A stretch of DNA of 64,000 nucleotides from Stenocarpella maydis (lineage: Eukaryota > Ascomycota > Sordariomycetes > Diaporthales > Diaporthaceae), in the NCBI GenBank assembly GCA_002270565.1, contig NQMI01000020.1:1-64000 (forward strand). Direction: 5' to 3'. The notes beneath the pieces are model-generated. The model searched no databases. It was not told the origin of the DNA and worked only from the letters and a program-made list of their open reading frames with translations. A program made the translations under genes and the position numbers. This document shows, piece after piece, positions 11,727-23,081 of the stretch; the stretch's first letter is position 1, and each line of letters starts with the position of its first letter.

Positions 11727-12784
11727 GATGATGACGCACTGAAATGCCTTCAAGGGCTGCTCTAATAACTATTGTGATAATCGAGCGGCGAGGAACGACT
11801 TTATGAATATACCCCGAATTTTCTTGTCTACGGACCTACTAATCTTTGGTTTGGAACACGCGCCACTGTATCTGTACCACAACGCATGAGCGTATGGCGT
11901 TTGAGTGTGCTTTTATGTTGCCGGCCTGAAGGCTAGCGAAGTGGGCCGGTGGAGGCACCAATGATGCATTTTCCTGGAGAACTCCTACCTCGGTAGGTGG
12001 CTGGGTACCTAGATCTTTTAAGAGCTGGCAGCCATCAGGGAAATGGGCAGAGACTGGCTCTGTTCATCAGTGGCTGGGCCTGGGGAAGAGCGATTGTCCT
12101 TCTACTATCTTGTAGGGTGCAACTGGGCTGAATGAAGCTGTTTGAAGAAGACCACCCGAAGTCCCTTCCTTACATCCTGTGGCAACAATGGTGATGACGT
12201 TTTTTGAGCAAAAGATGGCGTCTTATCACCAGGAACTACCACTAATCAATCACCTCGAAGATTGCCGGCTGGGTGAGGGTTGTTGTGGTATCCACTGGGT
12301 GTCAAACAATGCCGGCTGCGGCTACCTGCTCTTATACTAACCTAGGGCCAACCTCCAATGCTGACAGAAACCCTTGAGCTCAGCAGGACGACTCCTTACT
12401 GTAAGCCAGGTAATATTCGGGAACTCCAGACAACCGCAGATAATCCAATACCCTCTACCGCCTGCTTCCAGCATAGCATTTCCGCCGGTCTGCGGCCGAT
12501 CCTCACCCACCGGCAATAAGGCGGCCGGGATCAAGCGCATTTCCAATCCTCCGATAACTCTCTCGAGCGGTGGTGACAATTAGACCTCTCCTCACTCCCG
12601 CACAAACGAAAGCCCGTCTTTTGCTCACTTACATCTTCTTTTCTCCGTCTCTCGAGCTTTTGTGCATCTGACACCAGTCCAACACGGTTATCATTGCTGT
12701 TATGAACACAATTCTACGCCCACCTCCCTCCGTCGCCGGTGTTGCTGGCTCAACACCACCACAAAAACAAGAGGACCGCCCCTG
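11727..12784. other. intergenic, erf4 3' / transporter 5' region
   Basis: No gene is seen. The last part before 12785 is pyrimidine-rich, as in many fungal promoters and 5' leaders. Confidence 0.5.
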
Positions 12785-14470
12785 ATGGTTGTCACCAAGG
12801 GGCTGCCGGACCCTCCCGGCCGTGGCATCGAGGCCGAGGCCAAGGCCCGGCCCCGGGCCCCGGGCGACGGCGACGAGGCGCCGACGTCCGGCTGGTTAGG
12901 CTTCACCATCGAGGTTCTCAAGTTCGTCGCCGAGCAATGGCTCATCATAGGATTCGGCCTTGCCTGTCTGTTTGGGTATCTGTGGCCTGGTGAGAGATTG
13001 CACCTGTCCCCCCAGCTTCGCAGATGGGATAAACATGTGAGGACTGACGGGGGTACTTCTTGGTAGAAGTCGCAATGAATGGAGGGATAATCAGGTCCGA
13101 GTATAGTATCCTGTATGGCTCGGTGGCTATCATCTTCCTCGTCAGCGGCATGCAGTTGTCCCCCGAGAAGCTCCGCAAGAACCTGTTCAACTGGAGGCTG
13201 CACATCCTCACCCAAGGCATCAGTTTCATATTGATACCGCTTATTTGGCTAGGTATGCATGCCTTGCATAAACACCACCGAGACGGCACTGTCCTTCTTC
13301 TTGCCTTGGTCGCCTCGCATGTCGCCGCTGACAAAACCCTGCCATAGCTATCCTGTGGACCATAATCGCCGCCGACGGCACCCAGAGCATCGAGCCGGCC
13401 ATACTGGTCGGCATGCTCGTGCTCAGCTGCCTCCCGACGACCATCGCTTCCAACGTCGTCATGACCCGTAACGCGGGCGGAGACGATGCCGCGGCCGTCG
13501 TCGAGGTCGTCATCGGCAACGTCTTCGGCTCCTTCCTCTGCCCGGGGCTCATCTACCTCTTCATCCCGACCGTGGGCGAATTCGCGGACTGGGCCCCCTC
13601 GGACGCCTCCGGCATCCCGGAGATGTACCGCCATGTCTCCATGCAGCTCGGGCTGAGCGTGCTGATCCCCATAACCCTGGGGCAGACGCTCAGGACCGTG
13701 TTTAAGGAATCGGTCCTCTGGGCGCTGGACAGGTTCTGCCTGGCCAAGGTGTCGACCTTCTTCTTGTGCACGTTGGTGTGGTAAGCCCCCAGCCTCCGAC
13801 ACCTTACGGACGCTTGTCAGCCAGGAGTAAGAGAACCTCTGCTGACGGACAGCACCTCAGGTCCACGTTTTCCAACGCCTTCGCCACAGGGGTAATCCAA
13901 ACCCTCCCCACGCCCTCGATCATCTTCAACGTCTTGATGAACGTGGGACTCTACGTCCTCTTCACGGCCGTCTGCTTCGCGGCGGCGCGCCCGCCGCACC
14001 GGCTTGCCATCGCTTTTGAGACGCGCGCCATGCAGCGGTTTGTGCCCCGGTGGGCGCGCCGGGCCGTGAACCCCAAGCAGATGTCCAAGGAGCAGGCGGT
14101 GGCGGTGTGCTTCTGCGGCGCGGCGAAGACTACTAGCGTCGGGATCCCGCTCGTCGCGGCCATGTGGCACTCCAAGCCGCCCGAGACCCAGGCCTCGCTC
14201 ATGATCCCGGTGCTGCTCTACACCATGGAGCAGGTCTTCCTGGCGCAGGTCCTCGTCTACGTCTTCAGGTGGTACCTCCGCCGCGGGGAGGCGCACAGGG
14301 AGAGCATGGACCGGGAGGCGCTGCGGGCGCGCCGGCTTGCCCGCGGGGTCGAGGAGGTCGGCGGTGTGGCGGACGAGGTGGTCCCGGGCGGGGACACTGG
14401 CCGCGTGACCAAGTTTACTGGGGATGGGGCGAGGAGGGCGCGGGATTTTGATGATGTCTCGCTGGAGTGA
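12785..14470 (+). CDS. rch1: RCH1/SLC10A7-type membrane transporter (SBF-like family)
   Basis: Yeast Rch1 is a plasma-membrane protein that restrains Ca2+ uptake, and SLC10A7 is its animal relative. Four exons give 477 aa: 12785-12989, 13067-13252, 13348-13780 and 13861-14470. The introns are 77, 95 and 80 bp with GTGAGA, GTATGC and GTAAGC donors and CTGAC branch points. After a short cytosolic N-terminus there are about ten hydrophobic spans, beginning with LIIGFGLACLFGYLWP. The conserved blocks IIFLVSGMQLS, LSCLPTTIASNVVMTRNAGG and CGAAKTTSVGIPLVAAMW are typical of this family and correspond to its crossover regions. The tail after about residue 410 is polar and Arg-rich. The first ATG in frame after the leader is at 12785; the open frame upstream has no ATG. 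The 3' end converges on the GH1 gene. Confidence 0.88.
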
Positions 14471-15224
14471 TGGGGCTCGATACTCTGATATCACGGGGGC
14501 CTTGTGCATGTATCCTGGGTCACGGCCACGTTTGGATACAACGTAGTCATTTCTTATTCTTTTTCCTAACGTCCGGGCCGGGGAGGGAAGGGAAATCACC
14601 CATCTTGCATTGATAGATATCCTTCCGGGTAGATGAGTAGATGTGCGGAAATAAGCATGGTACAGAGGGGCAGTCTATCCTCAGAGGCTTGCAGTGCGTC
14701 TTGGACTTTCTCAAGAGTCAATTCCGTGATATGCACGATTTCATCTCATGCAGTGGAACGGCTTTGAGCACAGTGGTGTCATTGGACTCAATATCAGCCC
14801 CACAGTGCACCCAAAAGGCGTTGCTGGGAACTGACACCCACTCGGGATCATATGTTCCTCTGAAAATGCCACCAGGCAATTGATCTCAGGGATAGAAAAA
14901 CGACTACTTTGGTTCCACCTCGCGTACTCATGGGAATGCTCGCTAGAAATGGATAACCTCCAAGCTCATGTAATGCCTGATTGCATAACTGATATAGGAT
15001 TTTCTATCACAACGCTTATATTATTATCGCGTAGGCCTGCGCCCTTCCAGAGCTACCCCCTGAGCCTGGCATGCGGACCAATCCAGTGTCTGTAGCGGTC
15101 CAAGATATTGTGTGCCATCCATCTAGACTATGAAATTTCGCCCCATGACTCTTCGCCAGCGGCCCTTTTTGGGACCGAAACACAGCGACCACAATTTAGG
15201 GAGGCTCGTGGGCCGCAGTGTTAC
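14471..15224. other. convergent intergenic region
   Basis: Terminators of the transporter (+) and the beta-glucosidase (-) genes should lie here. Short open frames exist on both strands but none is convincing. Confidence 0.5.
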
Positions 15225-16831
15225 TTAATCCTTCTTAATGAGACTGTCAAACAGCGGCTTCAGGCTCTTGGCGCTCTTCTTAGGGTAGCGTTTCTGGTCG
15301 TTCTTGTAGTCGACGTATGTCACGCCGACTGGGGAAGATGTTAGCCAGCGCCAAGCAGAAAAGGGAGGAAAAGGAACGCAGCCGTGTATGCGCGTGTGAG
15401 CAACTCACATCTCGTCTCGTAGCCCTCGGCCCACTCAAAGTTGTCCATGAGCGACCAGGCCAGGTAGCCGCGGACGTCGACGCCGTCCTCCTCCGAGGCG
15501 AGGGCCATGGCCTTGACATATCCATCAAAGTACTCGACGCGGAAGTCGTCCTCTACGATCTGCTCGAGCTTCATGTCGTTCTCGCCCTTGAGGCTGGTGC
15601 CGTTCTCGGTGACGTATATCTTCGGGTAGCCGTATCGCTTGGACAGCCAGTTGAGCAGGTTGCGGAAGCCCTGGGGGTTGGGCCGCAGCCAGAAGCTCTG
15701 CGTCTCCGGGCCGATGCATTCGCCCTTCTTGGAGTAGAAGAGGGTCTCGAGGTTGCCGAGGAAGTCGTCGTCGGGCGGGGTCCCTGTCTTGTGCTTGATG
15801 TAGTTGGCCGTGTAATGGTTCATGCCATAGAAGTCGTTGCTACCCTTGACCAGGGCGGCCTCGTCGGGCGTGAACTGGGGCAGCCGGTCGCCCAGCTGCT
15901 TGCGCATCGAGTCCGGGTACTTGCCGAAGTAGACGGGGTCGGCGAACCAGCTGATGGCGAACTCGATCTTGCGGTCGGCCGCCTCGACGTCCTCGGGGTC
16001 CTCGGGGTCCCAGGGGTAGACGCCGTCGCCGTTGAGGGTGATGCCGATCTCGCCCTTGTCGGTGGGCTTGAACTCGTCGCGGTAGACCTTGACGGCGCGG
16101 CCGTGGGCCAGCAGGAGGTTGTGGCCCACGATCCACGGCTCGCGCGAGCTGTCGCCGACGGGGGTCTTTGAGCGGTCCGAGCAGCGGCCCGGGGCGAAGT
16201 AGCCGGTGCTGTAGCCCAGGATGGAGCTGCACCACGGCTCGTTGAATGTGATCCAGTACTTGCACCTGGGGATGGCCTTGAAGACCACGCGGGCGTAGTG
16301 CTCAAAGTCGAGGGGGAACTCGTCCTTGTTCAGCAGGCCGCCGTAGCGCTTGTCGAGGGCGTCGGGCAGGTCCCAGTGGTAGAGGGTGACAAAGGGCTCA
16401 ATGCCGGCGTCGAGGAGGTCGTCCACAAACTTCCTGTAGTGGTCGAGCCCGGCCTGGTTGATGGGGTCGCCGCGGCCGCCGAGGGGGATGATACGGGACC
16501 ATGAGAGGGAGAAGCGGTACGAGTTGACGCCGAGCGACTTCAAGAGGGCGATGTCCTCTGCCGTCCGGTGGTACGAGTCACAGGCCACGGAGCCATCGCT
16601 GCCGTCGGCGATCTTGCCTGGTATCTTGCAGAAGGTGTCCCAGATGGAGGGGCCACGGCCGTCCTCCTCGGTGGCTCCTTCAACCTGGTAGCTGGCGACG
16701 GTGTCTGTCAGTCAACCTCGGTCCGCTCGAAGCTGCCCCTGGGCGCTGGGCACGGCCCATATGGGCTCATGGGCTCACTGGACTCACGATGCCGTGGCAA
16801 AGCCCCACTTGAAGTCCTTGGGCAAGGACAT
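15225..16831 (-). CDS. GH1 beta-glucosidase, intracellular type
   Basis: This enzyme hydrolyses beta-glucosides such as cellobiose with retention of configuration. Three exons on the minus strand give 476 aa: 16831-16788, 16691-15409 and 15328-15225, with introns of 96 and 80 bp. The first exon encodes MSLPKDFKWGFATAS, the standard GH1 opening, and joins to YQVEGA. The acid/base is Glu166 in TFNEPW and the nucleophile is Glu377 in YVTENG. The end WSLMDNFEWAEGYETRFGV is also canonical. There is no signal peptide, and the length matches fungal cytosolic GH1 enzymes such as Trichoderma Bgl2/Cel1A. A TATA box (TATATAAG on the minus strand, 17042-17035) lies about 205 bp upstream of the ATG. Some GGGG-containing stretches upstream could bind CreA-type repressors, but I did not verify any. 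Confidence 0.95.
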
Positions 16832-18475
16832 GACGGGAGCTGCGCTGTGTGACTATTCTCCCTGCAGGTGGCCACCACTGGTGATATCCAGTTGAGGATC
16901 AGTGCCTTGTGGAAGAGCAAGACACTATTGGAGGGTTTGGGCAATTGGAAAATAGGCTGGTCACGGAAACCAAGCGGCCACGGCGAGGCGGACTGCAGAC
17001 GCTGGTAGACAGGTGTGGGAGGAGGGCGTTGGCTCTTATATACCCGAGTATCGTGCCCGTAGGCAGGTAGACAGCCGGTTCGACTTAGATTGACGGTGGG
17101 CAGCCGGGCCTCCCTCGCCCAAACCCTGCCGTTTCTCGGACCGTCACGGCCGAGAAAAGCTGGGTATAGCCTCGGGAGCGACCACCTTGACCGGCTTGTC
17201 CCACGAAAACGTGCTGGGTGCCTGGCTGGGTGTTGTGCTCTGCTCACCCCACGGTCCACCCTGGATCCTGGATCCTCTCTGCCTGGACCCTACACTACGT
17301 CAACCACAGCACTCAACCCCAACCTGGACGCGGGGTAATGTGACCTGGGGCCCTTTCTCTCCCACACCACCATAGCACCCCTTTCAGGTCCTACACTGGG
17401 AGCTTGCCAACCGCCCACCTTATTTTTGCCCGACGAGGCACACGAGGCAACGCGAAGCACGCAGCACCGCCAGAGGGCGCCGTCTCATCCTGAACAAGCC
17501 CCGTGACGAGACTTGGCAGCAAAGCCCGAGAGGATCCCCAGTCAGTTCCCGATTTCTCCCACGATATCGTGGCGCCCTCGTGTGTCCCGGGCCGTCCAAC
17601 CGTGGCCTTGTCAGGCGCCTAAACCTCGGGAACAAGCGGGCTGGTGTGGATGCTGCACGAGGGACCTCCGTACATATGTACCTGGGGAGTTCCCCAACCA
17701 AAAGGCAGGGCCACCGCCCATTTTGCCTTTCGGCAGCCTCCATGTGCCGTCCCGTCCTCCGGCATCATCGCCCCCGTCGCCTCCCACCCTTGCAGCCCGT
17801 CGCACCGCCGCGGACCCATCCCGGCGGGTTAACTTCGGGTGATAAAAGGTGACCTTGGCTCGGAGACCGGCACTTGTCCCGCTCACCTCTCTTCTTCATG
17901 TCCTGAGGTTGGATGCGGGTGTGCGAATTGGGCAGCGTGGTAATCTGCCTCGCCAAGCCAAGTACATCATACCACTGTACCCTCTTTTCCCATGTGTGAG
18001 ATTGTCCGGTTTCTTGGTCTTTTTCAATACTTCAGGTGCTCCACGACATTCGCTATTAGTCTGTATGATGCATCAGCTAGCTATCTCACATGTGCTGTGG
18101 TGTGCCGGCCCCTTCTGATTCCTCCCCCTCCCATTCCAGTCTGTGGCTACCCGTCTCCTCCGTCCCCTTTTGGCCACTGGACACCAGTGCCTCAGTCCAA
18201 CAGCTGCGGCATGACTATCAGAAACGAACTGCCTCCTTTGGGATAGCCTCTCATGAGCACACTAACGCCGTGTCAACCTCCCAGCATGTGCAGTGGCACA
18301 GCCGTGCCGTCGGCCCAACCGCAAGACTACTCCTGGTGGCTTCTGTGCTGTTCAGCGAGGACAACAGCACGGTGCTGCGTTCTGGACACGTCCCTTGATT
18401 GGTGGCGGGACGTGGTGCATCGAAAAGACCATATTTACTTTGTGCAGCAGGCCAACGCCCAACTGTCCATTCGGA
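16832..18475. other. intergenic, GH1 promoter region
   Basis: This 1.6-kb stretch lies upstream of the GH1 gene and downstream of the GFA gene, both on the minus strand. No gene is supported. The TATA box near 17035-17042 is the only element I would mark. Confidence 0.5.
17035..17042 (-). promoter_or_regulatory. TATA box of GH1 gene
   Basis: The minus strand reads TATATAAG about 205 bp before the GH1 start codon, a suitable distance for a fungal gene with a leader. Position and sequence only; not tested. Confidence 0.45.
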
Positions 18476-19315
18476 TCACTGCTGGACAGCACCCTCCCCC
18501 TCGTCCCGGTCAGCCAGCTTTCGCTTTCCGTTGTTACCGGACGATCCGCCAGGCTCGCTCTCGACTTGGCCGTCGTCTGTGTACTCGACGATATGCCACT
18601 GGGCGAAGGCCGAGCCGTCGGCACTCCGGCGCGTCACACTGGCTCTCTTGAGCCTGCCACCCAGGCTGCTACCCTCCACGAGGCTCTCGATCCACGGGAT
18701 CCCTCTAGTCTCCCGGACAATTGGCTGCGAGGCAGTCGAGAGTGCCGCGGAGACCCGCTCGGCCTCGCCGCCCTGCTGGGCCGCCCGTGTGGCGCCCCTG
18801 ACGGGTAGCTCCATGCCACCCTCCTCGGTCGGCGACTCGGGTATCAGGCCCAGCTCGTCCAGGTCTCCCAGGTCGTCGCGACACAAGCTGCCCAGGGTGA
18901 TGTGGATGTAGTCGCCCTCGCCGCGGGGCTGCTCGGTCCAGAAGGTAAGTGGCGTGCCACAGTAGCCGCAGAACTGGCGTCGAGCGTAGTTCTCGGCCGG
19001 GTTCTCGTACACGCGGCGGATGGTGCTGGCCGTCTCGTCCGGGAAGTAGGCAAGGGTCGCAGAGTAGTACCAGCTCAGGGGGACACGGATGTGGGCTGGG
19101 AGGAGACTGGCTTGGGCGAGGCCTGGGGTGACATTGTGAGTTGGGTGCTTTGCATGATGAGGATGGGGGGGTGCCCGTCACAGGCGGAACCTACGATGAA
19201 ACGCATCACTCCCAAAGTGCACCTGTGCCACCTCTCTGGCGTCCTGAGGTGCCCTGATGAGATACTGGTTCCTGTTGCAGGCACATGAGCCCCGGAGGGA
19301 TCGTGCGAGGCTCAT
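18476..19315 (-). CDS. GFA/CENP-V domain zinc protein
   Basis: The GFA fold (glutathione-dependent formaldehyde-activating enzyme / CENP-V) is a small Zn-binding fold; most fungal members have unknown substrates. Two exons on the minus strand, 19315-19195 and 19122-18476, with a 72-bp intron (GTAGGT donor), give 255 aa. The N-terminus MSLARSLRGSCAC supplies Cys11 and Cys13, and FCGYCGTPL supplies Cys92 and Cys95, the two characteristic Cys pairs. RVPLSWYYSATLAYFPDE between them is also typical of fungal members. Residues after about 120 are less conserved, acidic and low-complexity, making this longer than the minimal domain. It is divergent from the DUF7053 gene, so the two may share a promoter region. 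Function beyond zinc binding is unknown. Confidence 0.88.
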
Positions 19316-20358
19316 GTTGTTGGTGTGGTTCAGTGTGACCGGGGGTGGTTCTGGTTGACTCAGGCGCGAGATGTCGCGATTGTGCAGGCGTTGATGATTA
19401 TCAGATCGAGGCGAGGAAAGGCCGGATTTGTGAGGGATGATTTAAAGGGAAGGAGAAGGTTCCGTAGAAGGCGCGGGCAGGATACTATGACTTTTTTCCA
19501 GTCTGTTCTCAGACTATGACGACTGTGAAGGTTGGTGGTGATGGTGAATTTGAAGGCCGCGAGGCCGGCCTCTGCAACGGGGTGTATTCAAGTACCCAAA
19601 ACCCAGGTACACAGTACGCCTGGTAGTAAAGCTGGCAGGCCAACGGGCAAAGTGACCTTGGGTACTTTGTTGTGCAATCAGATCTATGATTGGCGGTGCG
19701 AGTCCGTCCCACCCCCAGGCGCCCCTGCTGGAGGGCTGCAATGTGGGGCACATGGAGCTTCCCGGAGCTTGTTAAGCTTGTGATGATGTTACTTTGCAGG
19801 GCGGGGGTGCCTGATTTCTCCTTGTCGAAACTTCTAGCTTGCGCCAGCATCAAACACCACCGTGCTCGAACCAGACGAGAGAACCTCGCCACAACATGCT
19901 GTCCCTATCACGTGTGTCCCAAATATCTATATCGGACCTATCGTTGCTATCTGAGCACACTGATGTTTCTGCTGACTGACTGTCTTGAATGCGCATCAAT
20001 CAGAGGGCTGCCATGCCCGTTGACTGAACAGATCGTCGGTTCATCCGGTACGGAAGTCTGGTAAATTAGAGTTCGGCCAGAAAGCATCCAGAGCGCCATG
20101 GTTGCCATGGCTGAAGCAGTCGAAACCGGCAATTTCTCGTCAGGAGCGGGCAAGTGCAGATTCATGCAAGGGCACGAATAAATAGGCCTAGGTCGGCTTG
20201 ATGGTACGGAAACTAATAACATGCTGTCAATCCTCACCTTGAATCAAGCGATTCCCCAGAGACAGCTGCACTATTTACAAATAATCTCAGGACTGGCTCT
20301 TCTCCGCAACAGCAACGCCCGGTGATCACTGTTCCCATCACATTACTCTGATTTCACC
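19316..20358. other. divergent intergenic region
   Basis: This region separates the GFA (-) and DUF7053 (+) genes. No convincing coding sequence is seen. Confidence 0.5.
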
Positions 20359-20895
20359 ATGGCCATGGGCCAGACACTCAAGTACACCACCGAGGTCAGT
20401 GGCAATGTGACAGCCGAGCAAGCTGTCGCAGTCCTCCAAGAGCACCAGTTCTTCCTCGAGACAGACCCCAACCTCATCTCGTCCAAGTCGGACACGCAGC
20501 CCAAGGACGGCAAGCTTTACCCACTTCCTGAGCCGGTCCAGGCCGCCAAGAAAGGGGACACGCGCTGCCACGAGGCCGTCGACAAGGTGCCCGGCGTGGC
20601 TCTGTTCGCAAAGCTGCTGCCTGGCCTCGCCACCATCACCAATCACTACCAAATCACCGACACGAAAGATGGCATTTTCGTGTACCTCCAGGCTGCCTTG
20701 GGCGTAAGCCAGGAACGGCGTTGGGTTGTGGTGGAGGACGAGGATGGGCTGCGCATCGTGGAGCATGTGACCATCTTTTGCTCAAGGCTTCTGTACGAGT
20801 CCGTGAAAGGCCAGCAAGAAGCCCACTGGAAAGACGTGCACGCTCAATACGTACGCAAGATGGGCGCCGAGGTGGGAAGCCAGTCTTCAAGTTGA
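20359..20895 (+). CDS. DUF7053 family protein
   Basis: This is an intronless frame of 178 aa. The sequence resembles fungal DUF7053 proteins, which look like small SRPBCC/START-type ligand-binding folds: a short N-terminal strand region (LKYTTEVSGNVTAEQAVAVL), a middle with NHYQITDTKDGI, and a C-terminal long helix near RLLYESVKGQQEAHWKDVHAQ. There is no signal peptide or membrane segment. Met3 (20365) could also serve as start. The gene converges on the broken DUF1772 gene. Family assignment is from memory of the pattern, and no function is known. Confidence 0.72.
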   Translation: MAMGQTLKYTTEVSGNVTAEQAVAVLQEHQFFLETDPNLISSKSDTQPKDGKLYPLPEPVQAAKKGDTRCHEAVDKVPGVALFAKLLPGLATITNHYQITDTKDGIFVYLQAALGVSQERRWVVVEDEDGLRIVEHVTIFCSRLLYESVKGQQEAHWKDVHAQYVRKMGAEVGSQSSS

Positions 20896-20951
20896 TTTCT
20901 CACGCAATGGACGCCAGGCTAGGTATATGCCGCCGGGAGAATACATCGACA

Positions 20952-21962
20952 TTAGTCTAACAAGGAGCCGACCGCTCTCGCCGGTGAACGACATCTGAAA
21001 TTCAGATCCCTACTCTGTGGCCCATCGCTTGATTTGAACGGACATGAGCTGGGCACAGCGCGCTGGGAACGCCAGTGATGGCCCTCTCCGTTGCGCCAAG
21101 CACCTTCTTGTGCGGCTCGTGAGACAGCCACACCAAAAGTGATCAAACCACAAGTCAGAGCCACAGCAATCCTCCAGGGGTGTAGGGTGTCTGGCAGCCC
21201 AGACATCCAACAAGTCCCTCAGATGCCCCCTCTCTTCCAAGACATACTCCCCAACAGACTTCCCCTTCCCGCCTCCCTCATAGATCCCAACATCGTGACC
21301 AGAAGCAAGGACGCGGTCATTGACAGGAACCTGAACCTGAAACGCCGAGCCCTTCGCCGCAGAGGCGAGCAAGCGTCTCCAGTGTGGTCGGAGCTGACAA
21401 GGAGACGCCCTTGTCCTCGCCGCAGAGGACGTCACCCGCTCTGCCATCAGCTAGGCGAGCACAATTCAGCCATAAACAATCGGCACTGCCTGCTGTTTCC
21501 CCTCAGAAGAGCTGGAAACAAGGCCCTCTTCTCCCATCTCCCCATGACCGCGAGGAGCAGCACGGAGAAGGCATGCCACCTCCACGGCGCGGCGGCGACC
21601 GGGTCCGGGTGAGACGCGGCCAGCAGGGTCAGGGACAGCAGCGCGACGCTCAGGAGCTGGCTCGCTGGGGGCAGGATGGCGGAGCCCTGCTCGATGATCA
21701 CGCCGAACTGGGAGACCTGGGTCGGGGACGGCGGGCAGCGCCGCAGCATGGGGATGCACCAGAAGCAGAGGCTGAAGGAGACGCCTGCGGCTTTGGTCAG
21801 CACGGATGGTTCGCTTCTCGGGGCAGTGCGGCTTCTGGAGGAGGTGAGGAACAGGTGGAGCGTGCCTGATATGAAGAGGATCACCACGGCGCGAAGCCCG
21901 GGGAGGACGTGGGGAGTGTTGGCGACACTCCCAAGGGCGTCTGTGAGCAAGCTTGTGTCCAT
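20952..21962 (-). pseudogene. DUF1772 (anthrone-oxygenase-like) membrane protein, frame-disrupted
   Basis: Three overlapping minus-strand frames together resemble one DUF1772 protein, a four-helix membrane family that includes anthrone oxygenases of polyketide pathways. Frame 1 (21962-21447) has TKAAGVSFSLCFWCIPML, then a Gly/Pro loop and PWRWHAF. Frame 2 (within 21447-21010) has VPVNDRVLASG and HLRDLLDVWAARH, the family's usual positions. Frame 3 (from 21206 to 20952) has RIAVALTCGLITFGVAVS, which looks like the last helix. The step from frame 1 to 2 might be an intron, but I found no good donor. The step from frame 2 to 3 occurs within about 15 bp near 21190 and cannot be an intron, so a 1-base shift (or a sequence error) is likely. 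There is no polyketide synthase nearby. Confidence 0.55.
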
Positions 21963-23081
21963 TGTGCTATCCTTTGGATATTGGAGCTTCGCGCGGCTTT
22001 ACCTATCAGTGCTTCAATGTATACGAGGTTGAGGAGCAGGTCAAACATGGCTTGAATAGCGAGGGTTTTTTATCCAGCCCACGTAATTGAATATAACCAG
22101 CTGAATGGAACATGCAAGCACAGCATATAAATATCGATGATGACCGGGAGGAAGCCCCAGCCATATCAGGTGTGGAAGCTCCACTTCGAGAGGCTCTGCC
22201 CAATCCTTCCTCTCAACGGTTACTGAGCCTTGTTACAATACAGGAGATCCTCCGGTGTTGGTGACCTCGGCCAGGATTTTGCAGAATCGCGAACGCAACC
22301 TCATCGAACCTTGAAAGACGCTGGTGCAGCCTGGACGGATTGGATGCCCGTAGAGCTACGCTTACATTATCAAGGATGGGCACGGAAACGACCACCCGGA
22401 ACGTTGGGGCCGGTCTAAGAGCTCGTGGTGTGAATTCTCACCATTTTTCAGTGGCTCTTGGCTTTTAGTTGCCGACAAGGATCAACGGCTTATTCGGACC
22501 TCGGATCTCAAGAGTTCCCCGATGATATCTTGTTAAGCCTCCGCCCGTTCAAATTTGCTCAGTAATTGTCTAAGCACAGTCTGGAAAAGATGCAATCATT
22601 ATGTATTCCATGTCATTGTATCAGGTGTCATGTAGAAAATAATATTCATGACATCTTGTACTCCCGGGGAGACGGCTGTGGCATAACCGAGGACCGTTAG
22701 CCCGGCTTGTGGGGGAACGCCGACGATCCACAGCAGCCGAGAGTGGGCGGGAACGTGGAGTAAGCCTGGCGAAGAAGGAAACAATACTAATTGCGCGGGT
22801 GAGGGGAGACGGCCGCCCCATTGGGTTTTCTGGTCGCCTTGGCTGGAGTTGCTCAGTTGCTGGGAGGACGTGAGGAAAAGGAGTTGGTCTCGCCGTCCCT
22901 CTCCAACTTCCCGCGTTCCGACCTTGTACCCCGACCTCAGCGGGTGACAACAAACAATAACAAACAGCTTCGCTATCCGTACACTGCTGCCCTGCTTGCC
23001 TCACGTCTCCCTGATTGGACATCAGTGCATCAGAGCTCTGATCCACACCCTTTGTGTGCTCAACTCTCAGCCAAGGCCATC
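21963..23081. other. divergent intergenic region
   Basis: This lies between the DUF1772 remnant (-) and the acyl-CoA synthetase (+). No gene is supported. Confidence 0.5.

Noticed and set aside
14690..14880. Minus-strand stretch with a GADIES segment resembling an ankyrin repeat
   Set aside because: Only one short match, no repeat partner, and another frame of the same strand reads equally well.
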